Counted from the stretch's first letter, positions 22,590 through 35,719 are shown. The stretch: 64,000 nucleotides of DNA from Pseudopyrenochaeta lycopersici (GCA_003313425.1 NHZP01000006.1:806001-870000), one strand, 5' to 3'. Numbers and translations: made by a program. The notes: generated from the sequence alone by a model not told the origin.

Positions 22590-25500
22590 ATGCTAATCCG
22601 AGGTGCATGATGGTTGTTCAGTTGTTTCTTCCGAGCTTTATGTAAATCAATTTATAGTTCTTGTTCCTCATTGTATCTGATGCGGTTTCAGATTTTTGTT
22701 TCGCATTGGTTTGCGTAGTGTAACTCTAGTTGGAAGCTGTTGTGACATGGGCGTTTCGCTCCTCAGAAGTTCATGAGAAATAATGTTTAATGCCACGTTC
22801 CTCACTCGAAGAGAACATCAGTACTTGCTGCGGATCAAATCCATGATGATCATTGGCTGAAGCGATCTGCTATTTCAATTTCATTCACAGGTTCAAGGAG
22901 CCTACTGGGCATGTGAACACAAAAGAGCCAGATTAAGCTTTTACGATGTTAGTCGAGGTACGGAATGTCTTCATTGTAAGGGTTGCCCAGATCCTAGCTT
23001 TGAAGTTTTAGGATCACCGAAGAGACTCCAAACATGTAACAATATTGAATTTCCAACATTGACAATGAATATGCCAAATCACTGTCAGCTATGGAGGCCG
23101 AGATTTGAGCAAAGGAACTACATAACAATTTTGATGAACGCGTTTCTTTCGATATGCTTTCGATCTTCTTACTTCTATGGCGGCATTGGTCGTCAAGGAC
23201 AGAGATTAATACGAGGAATTGACATCAATAAATACTATTCTGCTTATGGAGTCATTCTCAGCGCAGAAGGTCAGGTCTGTGAAATTCGAATATCAAAAAA
23301 TTACTATATCAATTGAAGAGCATTACTAATAATAGGAAAGTTGATATGAGGAAACTTCAGCTTGAAGCTTGTTTGACTGTAATCTGGTTGGAATCAAAGT
23401 TTTTTAGTTGCTGTTGCTGAAGTTGTCAAGCAGTGTGAGGCAGAGCCGCAGGATAGAACAGGTAGACACAACAGCGATAAACAAACCTAACAACTAGACT
23501 GAGATTAGCGAACACGAAGAAAAGCAAGCTATAAACTCTCTACGAGGCCAGGAAGAAAAAATATGTGTTCCTGATATATGGTGGAGAAGCTTCGTCAAGC
23601 TTACATCGCTGACGAGGCTAATGAAGTTACGAAAAGGGTTCAAGACTCGCAAGACCTAATGGCTAAGCAGAATGACAAGTGTCTTCGTTCGAATCCAGCG
23701 AACGTGAATAAACAAGACAAAGACTGCTCTAGCGTCGCTCTTCTCCTGGATATACCGCCAAAGTGTTTGTATATGGAGCTATTTTGAGCCAAAGCATAAC
23801 AGCAATCTAGAGGTCTGTTTCATCACCTCACCTTCTCTAGCATAACCTCTCATAAACATCCAGTCACCATCGACACGTCTTCTCAAAGGCGGCCAGATAG
23901 TATCAAGCACGCCACCAACATCAACTATTTGGGCGTTTCGCCTGTGGAAGGGTCACTGCCACTTTACACCGTAAGCAAGCGCCTTGTTTCCATGCTTATG
24001 CCTTAGTGTTGCATGGCTCGCGCTCTGTTCGGCAAAAAGTTGCGGTTCCAACCGCATAAGGGAAGCAGTGAGGATTTTGCAAGCCCAAGATTGCTTGGTT
24101 TTTCTGACCTCGTGACGACATGAATCATAGCTCACATTGGCGACCATGGCAAAGAAGGTAAGGACGCATAGACAGAGGTGAATTTGCATCAAGATGAGAC
24201 AAAGTGCCAGTCTGCAAGCTCGATCAGGGTTGGTTTCTGTCATGATGTACTTGCTCCCCAAGACAAGAATGTCACCATAATTTGATTTACTCGTAGTTCT
24301 GAAGCAGTTTTGTATGTTGTATGGCCGTTGCAGAAGTGTAGACTTCAATCTGGGCGAGGAACAGCAGATTTTGATTCTGATATCTGGTGAAATAGCCAAG
24401 GTGTAGAACAGCTCCAGATATCCATGCCACACAGGTCTTCTTTAGTCAATCATGTCTGATCCAATGAATGCCTATTACTTTCTTACCCACCTTGCTTGTT
24501 GAGCACGAAACGCACCGGCCATCTCACATCTCACCGCTCCCTCCGTCTGGCACACATGGACGGACCCAGACCAGATCGTCCGTATGCTAAGCTTCAAAAC
24601 CCGCACTTGCCTTCTTACCCTCAAGCGCACTACACGAGGCACAGTGAATGGGCTTTACCTTATATGCTCTCCGATTGAGGTTAGCAGTTCCGTGTCGACT
24701 CAATAGCGCCGCAACAATCTTCCTTCTTGGTATGATTGGTTTAGTTGAACATCCATGCAAACGATATACCAGGGTAAGACATGTGACGCCACAAGCGTCA
24801 AACTTTCGTAGGAGCGCCGTTCTACTCCGCTGGGGGTCGAAATGTGACCAAAGGTGAGCAGTGCTTATCGGATCTCGCGTGGAAGCTGTGCCGAAGAAAT
24901 GGCTGCCTAGAATCATGTTTACGGAGCCGGTCATTGTCCACTATCATATGGTTACCTGTGTCAGAAGCTCAACACGCGAGTCTTTTTCCAATGGCTGGCT
25001 GCTCGAGCGTCTTCCAGCCAACAATTGTCAAATCCCACATGACAGCTTTTGCTTAATTCGCAAGCAAGCGCCGCCTGCCCATTTCACTAGCGCCTCGCGG
25101 ATCCGGGATTGTGGTTAGGCGCCCACCAGAAGCCACCATCCCTGTGCGGTACTCTGACTCAGGGCTGCCATTGGTCAGGCTATAGACGGGAGGGTAACAG
25201 AGCGTTGGGATTAGCCTTGTACCCACACCGGCGCGTTATGACTGTCAAGTGATCGGTGAGGTAAAAGGATGTAAGAGGGACAATTGTTCGGAGCCAGTGA
25301 GAAGCTTTCGTGGAAGAGGGAGAGGAAGCCGAGGCGGACAGGTGCAGAATCGGATGGACGTCGTTGGTACGCTCGACTCTGGGATTGGCTACACATGCGC
25401 GGGTAGATTAAGAGGCATTACCTGGGGGATCTGCCTACTCGATGCGGCACTGGTTGCAATCACATGTTGCGGCGGGACTCGTCTCGAGGAGGCTGGGAAA

Positions 25501-26319
25501 CAGGATCGTCACAGAGCGCTGGTCATTAGAGATGTCATTAGGGTAAGAGCGCATGAGAAAGCAATGCTCACGATCAATGCCAGACTAAGGTGAACGATGT
25601 TTGAATAATTATCATATCCATGATTTCTTCTCATATGTGCAAGTGATCAACGTGAACCACTCAACTAGCCTCACTAGCTCTATTGCAGGGCTCTTTTACC
25701 GCCAGCCCAACACATGCAATGCACGATCTACTCGCCAGCACACACGCACACGTGCATGCCTCTTGCATGCACTTCATCTCCCATCCAAGAAGCAAATAGG
25801 AAGTAATCTCTTTCCATAACCAATGAAGTAACCGCAAGCGCCGACGCACAATCGACTAGGTATTCGCGATAGAAATGATATCCCCAACACCCAAGAATTT
25901 TCCGCACCATAAAGTGGTATTTCGTGAGCGAACAACTAAGGTCGTGAGAAAACAACGTAGCCGTAAGTCGTTCCTCTAACAATGGATAGTGAACATAAGA
26001 AAAGGTAGTAGTGGTTGGTGGGGGCAACGACCCGGATAGGTGTGCGATGAAGCCAACAAAGTAGGTGGTCGAAAGACAAGATGCGATCGGATCGCCGGGA
26101 CCCGAGAATTAGTTGATAGGCCGGGTAGTTAGTGCAAGTGGAAGATGTATAGTGAGAATGGGAGGCCTGTGGTGGAGGGCGAGGTGGTCAAAATTACGCG
26201 CTGTGATCAGAGCGCCAGTTAAGCCCATGAACAGTTCCGGAGGTAGTACAGGGCGGTTGCGCAACCGCCCATGCTTGAGGCATCTCATAGTGGGTGCGTC
26301 GCGTAACCATAGAGTGCCT
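22590..26319. other. Gene-poor 3.7-kb stretch
   Basis: The longest stretch without a supported gene. The left part (to about 24.4 kb) is visibly A/T-richer than the flanks and has only short frames (for example 23059-23316 +, 23953-24432 -) with no recognisable domain. The right part has an Arg/Gly-rich 114-codon frame (25249-25593 +), probably compositional. It may hold decayed repeats, but no terminal repeats, transposase or reverse-transcriptase motif was seen. Confidence 0.5.
25752..25772. repeat. Perfect 8-bp inverted repeat with 5-nt loop
   Basis: GTGCATGC and GCATGCAC flank CTCTT; could form a hairpin. It lies in non-coding DNA beside a CA-rich stretch. Could be a terminator-like or chance structure. 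Confidence 0.5.
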
Positions 26320-27054
26320 CTATTCGATCTTTCTTCTCTTTCCGCGCGGTGCGGGGTCGATTTGCGGGAATTGTGGCGCTTTTGCGTCGACAGGTGTATG
26401 ACTATATGTCACGGTCCTGGTAACAACTTCGCGCACGCTCACGCGCCTTGACCGGGCAGGCTTTTTCTCCAGGTCCCAGGTCTTCGGTGAGGCAGCGGAA
26501 AAAGGTGATTGAGTCGACTTCGCGCTTGCTGGCGATCGCAATCCAGCTGGCGAATAGGGTGATTGTGGAATGTACAGGCGGGGTGTCCGCGCTGAATGTG
26601 GCCTGATGAAGGGTGATGGCGGTGGAATGGTGACCATTTGTAATTTCGTCGGAGGCGCCGACATTGGTGGGTCCTCTTTGGACTGGTCACATCGACTGCA
26701 ACTGCTCGATCTTGATGTTGCTCGTGATTCTTTGTCTATGGGGGCCGATGTAGAGGTGAAGGAAGTGCTAGACGCCGACGATGTGACTGAAACTGGGCGG
26801 CTGCCTTCAAAAACGAACCTAGAGCTGGTACCAGTGGACATTGGGCTCGTAAGAACAGGAGAGAGTGTCTTCAGGAATTCCAAATATGCAGTCGGTGGAG
26901 TGATTGGTGTCTTGAGATCATCTTCCCGCTTGATGTTGGCGAAGATTGGTGTTGTGGCAGAGTGAATCATTGGCGACCTAAGTTCAGAGGGATAAGTCGC
27001 AGACAATGGTGTCTTGAGCGTGGACAACACTGGCTTGGAGTCGGTAGCGGCCAT
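26320..27054 (-). CDS. Disordered Ser/Pro-rich protein with nuclear-type basic tail
   Basis: Not recognised as a named family. Single exon, 244 residues from the ATG at 27054, which has a good CACCATCATGG context; an upstream in-frame ATG (27147) would add 31 residues. The sequence is mostly Ser, Thr and Pro with many S/T-P pairs (TPITPP, SPVLTSP, RSPASA), consistent with proline-directed kinase sites. Two ordered-looking blocks, TAYLEFLKTLSP and FIRPHSARTPRLYIPQ, probably are short linear motifs. A CSRC pair sits mid-protein and the C-terminus RGKRRKIE looks like a nuclear localisation signal. Low complexity fits a regulatory or cell-cycle substrate protein, but this is inference. Confidence 0.72.
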   Translation of the reverse strand: MAATDSKPVLSTLKTPLSATYPSELRSPMIHSATTPIFANIKREDDLKTPITPPTAYLEFLKTLSPVLTSPMSTGTSSRFVFEGSRPVSVTSSASSTSFTSTSAPIDKESRATSRSSSCSRCDQSKEDPPMSAPPTKLQMVTIPPPSPFIRPHSARTPRLYIPQSPYSPAGLRSPASAKSTQSPFSAASPKTWDLEKKPARSRRVSVREVVTRTVTYSHTPVDAKAPQFPQIDPAPRGKRRKIE

Positions 27055-28172
27055 GATGGTGAAGGATACCGTGCTCTGAATGAAGGACTCGATTTCCTTG
27101 TCGACAGAATGACGAGCGAGGGCAGGCTGCGCTATGCCTTCTTCCACAGTGAAGTGGAAAAGTAGAGAGAGCGAGGCAGGTACTTTTGACGCTGGGGAAG
27201 CGTCTGTGTTTATTGCACGAACTTTGACTAGCTTCTTCGACGTGGATGCGTATGGTCGATTCTGCTAAAAATATGCGGGCGGTTACAGGTGCGATGTGGG
27301 GCGTTAATGAAGATCTGATTGGCTGGTAAGCAACGAAACAAAGTGACGGCGCATGCATGCTAGAGGAGAGACACTGACCGTTTGAGAGGCCTGATTCGCC
27401 GGGGAGCTTTTCGAGGTGTGATGTCGGGCCTTGATTTGCGGGAGGCTGCAAGTGCAAACACGAGCCAGTGAGAAACAGGAGGTTCGTACTTTACGACCGG
27501 GGCAAACGTGGCAACCTTGCCAAACTGTATATCTGGAGCGAAGGAGGAAAACTTGAAACGAGCTGATGAAGCGTTTGGCGCTAAAGACTCCGCAGAGAAC
27601 AAGTGCGCTGCTGCGGGAGCGCAGTGTTGCTGGAAATAGAATAGAGATGTGTGCAAAATGGTGCATTAGATCTCGTGGGAGCATTAGACCAATTTATGTC
27701 TTGCTTGCAGCCGCTGAGTATTCTCTATGCTGCTTCCAACTGTCGCGCGCTTCCGTGTAATACCTTTCCTTCGCCGCTTTGGCCCCGTTGATACACAGGC
27801 TGTGCGGAGGATTGGCCGCTTAGATGGTTCTCACAGGCCAAAGCACCTTGAAAGTGTCTCCTTTGAAACACCAATGACCAGCGCGTAAACCTGACCCGTC
27901 CGGCTCATTACAAGTGCCTATGGTCTTGGGCCAGATGAGGCGCCGTACTCGACCATGGCACAACCTACTCGTTTGAGGCCCGCTGTGCTGCGCGCTCTCA
28001 ATTGACCAATCGACGCCTATGGCTACATGCAAGCTGAAGCCACGCGCGAAATCCTACGCGAATGACGATAGGCGCAAGGCACGGTAGCTTGTACTCTTAA
28101 ACAACGAAGAAAGTAACGAAAGATTGGCGGTGCAGTAACAATATATCCCGCGATTGCAATATTGATAGTCGG
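27055..28172. other. Intergenic, 1.1 kb
   Basis: Upstream of the Ser/Pro-rich gene and downstream of the molybdenum cofactor sulfurase, both on the minus strand. No coding signal. Confidence 0.5.
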
Positions 28173-30718
28173 TCAGACTTCACCCACAAGGGCATGCAAA
28201 TGGCTATCTTGGCCAACCTCATCAGCCCGAAAGGAGTGCACAGCATCGCCAACCATAATGGTGGGGTCCTGTTCTAGAGGAGAGAATGTATCTCTCATTG
28301 GCAGATGGCAAGCATGTTCTCCAAAGTAAACTCGGCCATCAAAACGACGTGTTTTGGAAAGTGTGACAAATGGTTCCTGGTTCTTTTCGGCGCTTTGTTG
28401 ATCAATGCAGACCATCTGGCATCGTCGACACGCTCCCAATAACTCAAAATACTGTTGACCAATCTGGAGGTAGCGCCAGTCGTCTTCCGCATATGGGTCT
28501 TCAAATCCAGGCGGGTAGTCTGGGTTCTCTGCAACCACAATGTTGGCTCTGAAAACCTCCGCTTGAGCTGCCTTGCCGCCGTCCGCTTTTATCAACTCGT
28601 TAAGGCGGTTGAGGCTCGAGCGCGAAATAGTGAGGATGGGGCTCTCATTTGATAGTAATATTGGTTTTAAAACACACGCGCCGGGCTTGATAGAAACTGT
28701 ATCCGGGAAAGCGCCGGGTATCCGCATGGCGCCAGCCGTCTGGTATTTCTGGAGATGCGCCTTCGAATGCCTTGAAGAGCCATTTCCGTTATTAACGGCA
28801 GGAAAGCGGGCTAAATGGCAAGGCACACCGAGGGCTTGCGTGAAGAACGATGATATCTCCCAAGACACATACGTTTTGGCGCTGATCGAGTCTCCACATA
28901 CCCTTGCGTTTGCATTCTTGTAGACAGCTTCGTCCTTGAACACACGTGGATCCGCCGACAGAGGCACAGTAACCTCGTGAGTACTGGTAGTGTCTCGCAG
29001 TGCGCCCCCTAAGTTGATGCGGAGGACTCCGCCATCAAGATCGATACTGGGACGAATGAGAGCCATCTTTGGGTAGCGCTTTTGGCTTAATACTGCTCCC
29101 GTGCCTTGATGGACAAGACACCATTCACGATCCCACGCGAGACCCTCTGGACGCACGCCCCAGGCTTCCCCGGGCGGTATGCTGAATGCCGCACAACTCT
29201 TAATGGGATAGACAGACAGGCTCTCCACATGTAAGCGAGTACCTGCGGGAGGCTCGAGATAGAGAGATGTTACTGGTAATGCAAGTGCGGGCTGGCTTTG
29301 TTGTACGAAGAATTCGCGCACAAAAGCGACGAATGAATGTACGTCTTTCAATGTGCTCATCGGTCCAAGGCTGACACGTATCATACCGGTAGGCTTCCCA
29401 CGGATAACGTCGTTATCATTACCGCACCGTTGGCCAGCGGAAAAATTTTCTCGCATCTCCCAGGGCGCCAATCCTAACGATGATGCAACGCCGCCAGGGT
29501 TACATAGCCCTCCAGTTCGAAGCTGAAAATTCTTGACCGCGGCCAACTTTTCCACTTCTGCATTGCTGATCCAGCCACCATACTGGTTTAAAAGGTTGAA
29601 TGCAACAACCGGGCCTTGCGTAGCAGACTTGCCGTAATTTGACATTGGGTCTTTGTAGATTCGGCATACAATGTTGCTGTTTCCATGTCGCAGTGCTAAG
29701 AGACCCTCGTACAGCTCCTTGGCAAGATATGTAGTGTGGCTCGATATCTGCTCCAGTGAAGTATAAAGCTCCTGATGGACGCTCATGGCACTGTCAAGCG
29801 CCATGATGCTATGTATTGGTAGAGTACCGTCCTCTAGCCGTTCATGCAGTGAGCTCGCCTTCTTCGCATGCCATTGCTCTTTGAGGCATACCACCGTTTC
29901 AACAGTGCCACCCCCAAAGTAGCGGCGCTTATCGAATACTGATGCTGATGCTTGCCTAATAATCAAAGCGCCGAGATCAGGAAAGCCGAATATTTTGTAA
30001 AGGCTCAATACGGTGAAGTCGGGAGCACTTTCAACGTTCCCAAAATTAAGCGGCGAGGTTGAGACATGGGCTGCGGCGTCCAGTAGGGTGTACACCGCTT
30101 TCTGCCCACCTCTACGAATACGATGTGACCAATCCAGAGGTAAGCGGCGTCCATTCATGTTGGATTGCGCTGGGTATGCGAAAAGCCTTGCTCTATCAAC
30201 TCCATCGTCTTGGTGATCGATCCATTGGTTAACCTCTGCGTCTGATGCAAAGCATTGGTGCTCTACTGCTGCTTCGCGTACACCAATAAGGCTCGTATGC
30301 GCATCTCGGTGGTAGCCGTACCAAAACCCCCCCTTCTGATCACGGAATGCATCCATGACCAACTTTATGCCTGCAGTGGCGTTCGCGACAAATACCACAT
30401 CAAACTCTTGCGGATCCGCATTGAACATGCCTAGGAGCCGAAGCCGAACGTCTTCGATTCGCTGTGTTGTTAGCTGGGACGCGTTGGAGGCAGAGTGCGG
30501 ATTGCCGTATAGGTTCGAAACCATGTCAGCGGAGAAGCGCTCGATCAGCGATTTTGCGTAAAGGGTAGTCCCGGCATGGTCCAGGTAGGTTGTGCCTAGC
30601 TCAGATCAATACACATCGTAAGAGTGCTGGCTGGGGGTCTACCTTGCAGGATGGGATATTCTCTGGTGCGAAGCTCCTCGACTGCATTGTTATACTTGAT
30701 GCAGGCTGCTTCGTCCAT
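28173..30718 (-). CDS. hxB: Molybdenum cofactor sulfurase (HxB/MOCOS)
   Basis: Transfers sulfur from L-cysteine to the molybdenum cofactor, activating xanthine dehydrogenase and aldehyde oxidase-type enzymes. Exon 1 is 30718-30643, exon 2 is 30595-28173, with a 47-bp intron (30596-30642) that restores the start MDEAACIKYNNAV and the LQGTTYLDHAGTTLY block. Product 832 residues, matching fungal HxB. The N-terminal two-thirds is a class-V aminotransferase/NifS-like domain with the PLP lysine near residue 226 (SLYKIFGFPDLGAL) and the RTGGLCNPG segment with the persulfide Cys. The C-terminal third is MOSC N plus MOSC (YPIKSCAAF; LLGACRRCQMVCID). All key residues appear present. Confidence 0.96.
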
Positions 30719-31795
30719 TGTGTCCGATCAGATCCAATTTAAGTCTGCTCATCCGTAATCGTCAAAGAGGGAAGAGGGAGTAAGAAGGCTTCGGCAAGAA
30801 CCCATTTGATTGCAAGTATGGTCGGTGTCTGCGAGAGTGGGGGATGGCAAATGGTGGATTCCAGCTTGATACGGGCGGTCCCGATCGCTGCCAAGCGAGG
30901 TTACGGTAGGCGCAGGCTGATTTTGACCAGGTAAGTTGCCCAGAATAACTCCAAGCTGTCAAGTCCAACGATTTCCTTTGATACTTTCAGTGAACTTGCA
31001 TACATGTTTCTCTTTTGGAGGGTTGCTGTTGTTTTAGACGTGGGGTTTGTGCACGGACTGCACGCATCCGAGGTCCATCTGGCCCAAGGCTGAAGCATCG
31101 ATATACTTATTGCAGACGCTATATCTTGGGACACAGATATGTCGGTCAAGGTATCCAATTATTCACCGAAACGAAGCGACTCTGTACCTGGCTGCGGGCT
31201 ATTTGCGCTAACTATTGAGCATGTCTACATGGTCGAAATCGCAGTCTCATCTCTGGATGCGCGCATCATCCATGTATTGCCAACAGATCACTTCTTCATT
31301 CACTTCCACGAATTCGCTCCCTGCCTTAAGGGTGTCAATAGAAAGAATACACCTGAATTTTCCAACCGCATATCAAGTCTCTCCCTAGCGCAACCGCTGT
31401 GATCTTGGATACCTCGCTTTAGACAAGGGAATTGCTTGAGTGCACCGCGTATTGCGTACAGTAGCGTCAATGGACGTATTACTGACCGCATATACCTAGG
31501 CGTCATAGCATTGAAAATCTTACACCTAATCCAGCTGACACAACGGGAAGAACACGATTTGACAGCAGGACGCTATGTATTTGGACATACAAGAAGCACC
31601 TGGCTCTACCTCTCCGTTCTCTTCTGTTCTTTGACGGTTCCCAGTGCCATTCATGATAGACCTACTCTTAAACATTATAAACGAATGAGGACCATTTTTT
31701 TTTGAAGAAATACCCTAGCCTACGTAGATTTAGATGCTGAAGTATGCGTACCCGCTACCCATCAAGGCCGCTCAAAACATGCTAAACTTGCCAAT
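30719..31795. other. Intergenic, 1.08 kb
   Basis: Upstream of the cofactor sulfurase, downstream of SHR3. Several short frames, none convincing. Confidence 0.5.
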
Positions 31796-32483
31796 TCACT
31801 GCCTCTTTTTCCCCGCATTCTTCTTCTCTTCTGCCTTGCGGTTAAGATCTGCAATCTCGATCTCCTCTGCGCGCTTCGCATACCATTGCCCAGCCTGCAG
31901 CACCAACACGCCGACGAGCACCAGCGCAAGAATTGTATTACTTGCCGCGAAAACTCTCAATGTATCCTCCCTGGAGATATAATCCCCTGCGTCTTCGGGC
32001 GTCACTTCCCCTGGCGCCGCCTTATTGATGTCCCCATAGATACCTGCCGTGACGACGCGGAAACCCTTAACGATGTTGGTGAGATAGACGGTGATACCAG
32101 CCATGTAGAGGACAAGAGATGCTCCGTCAAAGAGCATATTGGCTTGGTTGGGTTTGAAGAGCTTGATTAAAAAGCCGAGTAGGCCGGTGCCGATGGCGAG
32201 GTTGAGAATGCGGCTAATGATGGGAGGCGACGCGTAGAGGAATTTAATGTGGTCTTCCAGGATGGTGAAGTACGAGGTGCGGTCTTCGGGCATGGTCCAA
32301 AGAACATTATAGTCATAGGGGAGCTGAGCAAAGAGGACGCCGAGGAAGAAACATGTCGCTGTGTAGGTGCTTAGTATGCTGGATTCCGCAATTGGAAAGG
32401 CTGCGCGAGGTAGAGGAGTGTTTGCCAATGGAGATGTACGTACGCCCAACCACCAGGAACTGCGCAAAGTTGTTTCCTGCCAT
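31796..32483 (-). CDS. SHR3: SHR3 ER packaging chaperone for amino-acid permeases
   Basis: ER membrane chaperone that prevents aggregation of amino-acid permeases and lets them enter COPII vesicles. Exon 1 is 32483-32444 (MAGNNFAQFLVVG), exon 2 is 32358-31796, with an 85-bp intron (GTACGT...ACACAG). The junction gives VVGPTCFFLGVLFAQLPYDYNVLW, the family's first membrane segment. 200 residues. Four hydrophobic segments follow (near the start, LNLAIGTGLLGFLI, ASLVLYMAGITVYL and ASNTILALVLVGVLV), then a charged cytosolic tail rich in Lys/Glu. The longer uninterrupted frame upstream of base 32358 is intron sequence. Confidence 0.92.
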
Positions 32484-33073
32484 TTCTACGGGATAAAGCG
32501 GCAGACTGTGGTCGCAAAGCTACGCACGAGGCTATGGCTCAGTCGATGGGGATGGTGTGGAATTTGTGATGTGGCACTGGAGCTGTGGGCGTGGACGCTG
32601 AGGCTTATCGTCGTGGTTACTAACAGCGAAAACACGGGATCCGCGATTGGAGGTAGCCTCTTTAAGCAGGTGTGGGCGTGGGAAAGGCTTGGACGGACGA
32701 ATTATCACCCCAAGGCAGATTGATGATGGTCAGGGTTGCTACGAGTGTAAGTGGATGTCGTGAGGCTTGCCAGATCCCATTTTATGGTAGCGACCTAGAT
32801 CTACCCCGCGAGGCACAGAGATGCTGGGCTGCAGGTTCCAGCCCACCCTTACAGCCTTGGCACGGCTGCGTTCACAACCCGCACGACCCTTGTTGGTACT
32901 TATGATCCATACTTTGAAGGTTTACTTCATCAATTTGCTGTGTTCCTGGCACAACTACGCTACACAGGAGCTAGACAGACAACCAAGTCCATTCGGGTCT
33001 TAAGACAACTCCGTGATACGCCGTACCCAAGAACTCCTTCTCCGACTACCATCATCGTTGTTTATAGCTATAT
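32484..33073. other. Intergenic, MCM7 to SHR3
   Basis: 590 bp between tandem minus-strand genes; promoter of SHR3 and 3' UTR of MCM7. Nothing else seen. Confidence 0.5.
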
Positions 33074-35719
33074 CTAGAAATCTTCGTCATCCATGTCTTC
33101 GTCTTCATTGCCAGCCTCGATGAAGACCAATCTGGTTCCTTCACCAGTTGTTTGCCAAACCTGTCAAAGCATATTAGCATATCAAGTTCAAGATCGTATC
33201 GAAAGGGAGCACCTACATCAAGCATTGCATATTCGTCAATAGCTTGCTCGAACTGGTCGGCAGTAAAGCCCTTTGCTAGAACCCTCTCCCTGACCCTACG
33301 TAGATCCAATTCACCCCTCGTTCCATCGCCTACAGCAGCAGCACCGCTTGCTTCCATAGTCTTGATAAGGTGGTAGATCTTGCTGCTTGGGGTGTGATCG
33401 TCCCTGCGGTTTTCATCGGTGTACAAGCTGGCTTTGCTTACTTCAACAAGACGTAAAGCCTCATCTACATCTTCTGAGATGACTTCCTCAGCGAATCGTA
33501 GACGAGCCAAAGCTTGCGCTAGACGCAAAACACCTAGCAGCGTACGTGGGGAGGTATGAGTAAAAGCCTTCTTGGAGCCCTCATCACGTTTCTGCTGTTG
33601 ACGCATGCGTACATAAGCGCCGACCATGTAGTCGGAAACCTCTTTTGGGACAGTTGGTCGATATGAGCGTGCACGAGCGACCCATTGTCGTACTTCAGCA
33701 GGACTGAAAACAATGCCTCCAGGAGCCTCAGGGTGAGCGTTGTGCATATGCACATAAGTAACGTGGCGCGCCAGTTCTTCGTCTGAGTCGCGTGTGGGGG
33801 TATCAAGAATCAAGAAAAGGACATCGAAACGGGATAGAAGTGCAGCGGGAAGGTTGATGTTTTCGACAGGAGAGATGCGAGGATTGTAGCGGCCATAGAG
33901 GGGATTGGCAGCGGCGAGAATCGACGTGCGCGCGTTGAGGGTGGTGGTGATACCAGCTTTACTGATCGAGATGGTTTGTTGTTCCATAACTTCGTGGATA
34001 GCGGTTCGGTCGCTGTCATCCATCTTGTCAAATTCGTCGATACAGCACATGCCATTGTCAGCCAAGACAAGAGCGCCGCCTTCAAGAACCATCTCGTCTG
34101 TGACCGGATCGCGCATGACGGCTGCTGTAAGACCAACACCACTGCTTCCACGACCGGTGGTATAAACGCCGCGTGGAGCAACCTTGGTGATGTATTTGAG
34201 AAGCTGCGATTTGGCAACACCAGGGTCGCCCATCAAGCAGACGTTGATGTCTCCACGGATGCGCATACCATCACCTACTTCCTTGGTGACACCGCCAATG
34301 AGTTGCAGCAGAAGTGCCTTTTTTACATCGACATGGCCGAAGATTTCTGGAGCGATGGATCGTGACAAGTACTCGTATAGCTGACCGGTCCTCTCCAGCT
34401 CGTTCATTCTTCGCAGAGTTGGCTGAGCGAGGACAATGTCATCGTATGCCTTCTTGTGTTGCATGACATACTGTGCCTCCAGGTAGGTATCTGTAAGTAA
34501 ACCGGCACGGATTGCCTTGAAGCCGGTGTAGGGAGTTGGCAGAAAGATACCAGCAACATCGATGACATCTCCAGGGTTGATCTGGCGCACCAATGCTCCG
34601 TGGCAGTGAATGGTCAACTGACGAGGAATATGCCCAACAGGTACCTGATCAGCCATCTCCTGGATTTTGACCTCTTGGAAGGGAAGAAACTTGGAGGCGC
34701 GTGTGGAGAGGAACAACTGGCCCTTCGTCTTGTTGCTTTTGCACTCTTCTGACGGGCACTCTACCAGCGGAGTGAATTGTTTTGTCGTAACAGGCTGGAA
34801 CACTTCGCTTCCGCAGCGGTCGCAAGAATAGGCATTGACCTGCACGGCGGGTTTGACGTCTGATACTCTTGTTGCGATTCCTCGGACTGTAATGAGGCGA
34901 CCAAGGTGCTCTCCTCGAACATTCCGGACGGCTAGGGCCTTCGAGTTCCGTTGACTGCTGGCACCAGAGGGTATCCTAGGCTGAAAGTTGAGAGTGTATC
35001 GTCGAGTCAAGGCTGCAGGGAACACGGATTCTGGTGCAGCCTGCGTGGCATCTTCCACGCCCTGTAGCTCCTGCATCCTCTCATTGCGCTTCGAGCGTTG
35101 GGTCATGATCACGTCCAAGACGTCGTCTTTGAAGCTGCAATCAAATTAGTCCTTGACGCTGTTACTCTGCCAATGGAAAGCAATACTTCAGTTCTCGCGT
35201 CGGCTGCGGTAAGCACTTGTCGACTGCCCGCGAGAATATTTCAATGTAATGGTGTGCATTGCGCTCAATCGACTCGATCAACTTGTAGTTGTGCTCATCA
35301 TCAGAGGTTGCTTTCTCGTACTGTCGCCCGTCAGCTCCAGCCAATTGCCCATTCCATCTTCACGACTCACCGCCTCCACATCATTCAAGTCTATAAGAAT
35401 CTCGTCCCGCACGCGGTTGGCCACGTCCTGCAACAGGACCATGTACTTTAGCTTCGACTTATTGCGTGACTGCGTTGCACTGGGCGCAGGGTCGTCTGAG
35501 TCGTCGACCATGTCGTACTCTTCCTCCTCGTCATCGCCGCTGAGGTTCAGACCCTGTAGCTGGTCGGCAGCTTCAGTCGAGGTGGACTTGTAGTTCTTGA
35601 GGAAGTCGACGAAGGCAGCTGTGCGCAGTTAGCCAGGGCCGTGTGGTGTTTTGCGCCAGTGTACACAAACCCTCCTGCTCGTCGTAGTTCACCGGCGCGC
35701 TCGTAGTAATGAGCGCCAT
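33074..35719 (-). CDS. MCM7: MCM7 DNA replication licensing helicase subunit
   Basis: Subunit of the MCM2-7 replicative helicase. Five exons: 35719-35671, 35618-35371, 35320-35187, 35134-33217 and 33160-33074; 811 residues. Introns are 49-56 bp with donors GTTTGT, GTGAGT, GTATTG and GTAGGT. The start is [16 protein letters not shown] followed by [12 protein letters not shown]4 zinc finger (CDRCG...CPSEECKS, about 244-272), Walker A GDPGVAKS (about 440), Walker B CCIDEFDK (about 506) and the arginine finger SRFD (about 578) are intact. The last exon supplies [17 protein letters not shown] and an acidic tail, the normal winged-helix end. Divergent from PEX1 with 278 bp between start codons. Confidence 0.96.

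Noticed and set aside
23685..23703. tRNA-like T-loop (GTTCGAATCC)
   Set aside because: The flanks form a 6-bp inverted repeat (CGTTCG/CGAACG) but no acceptor, D or anticodon stem could be built around it.
31796..32467. Unspliced 223-codon version of SHR3
   Set aside because: Its first 45 or so residues come from the intron; splicing to the MAGNNFAQFLVVG exon restores the family's true N-terminus.
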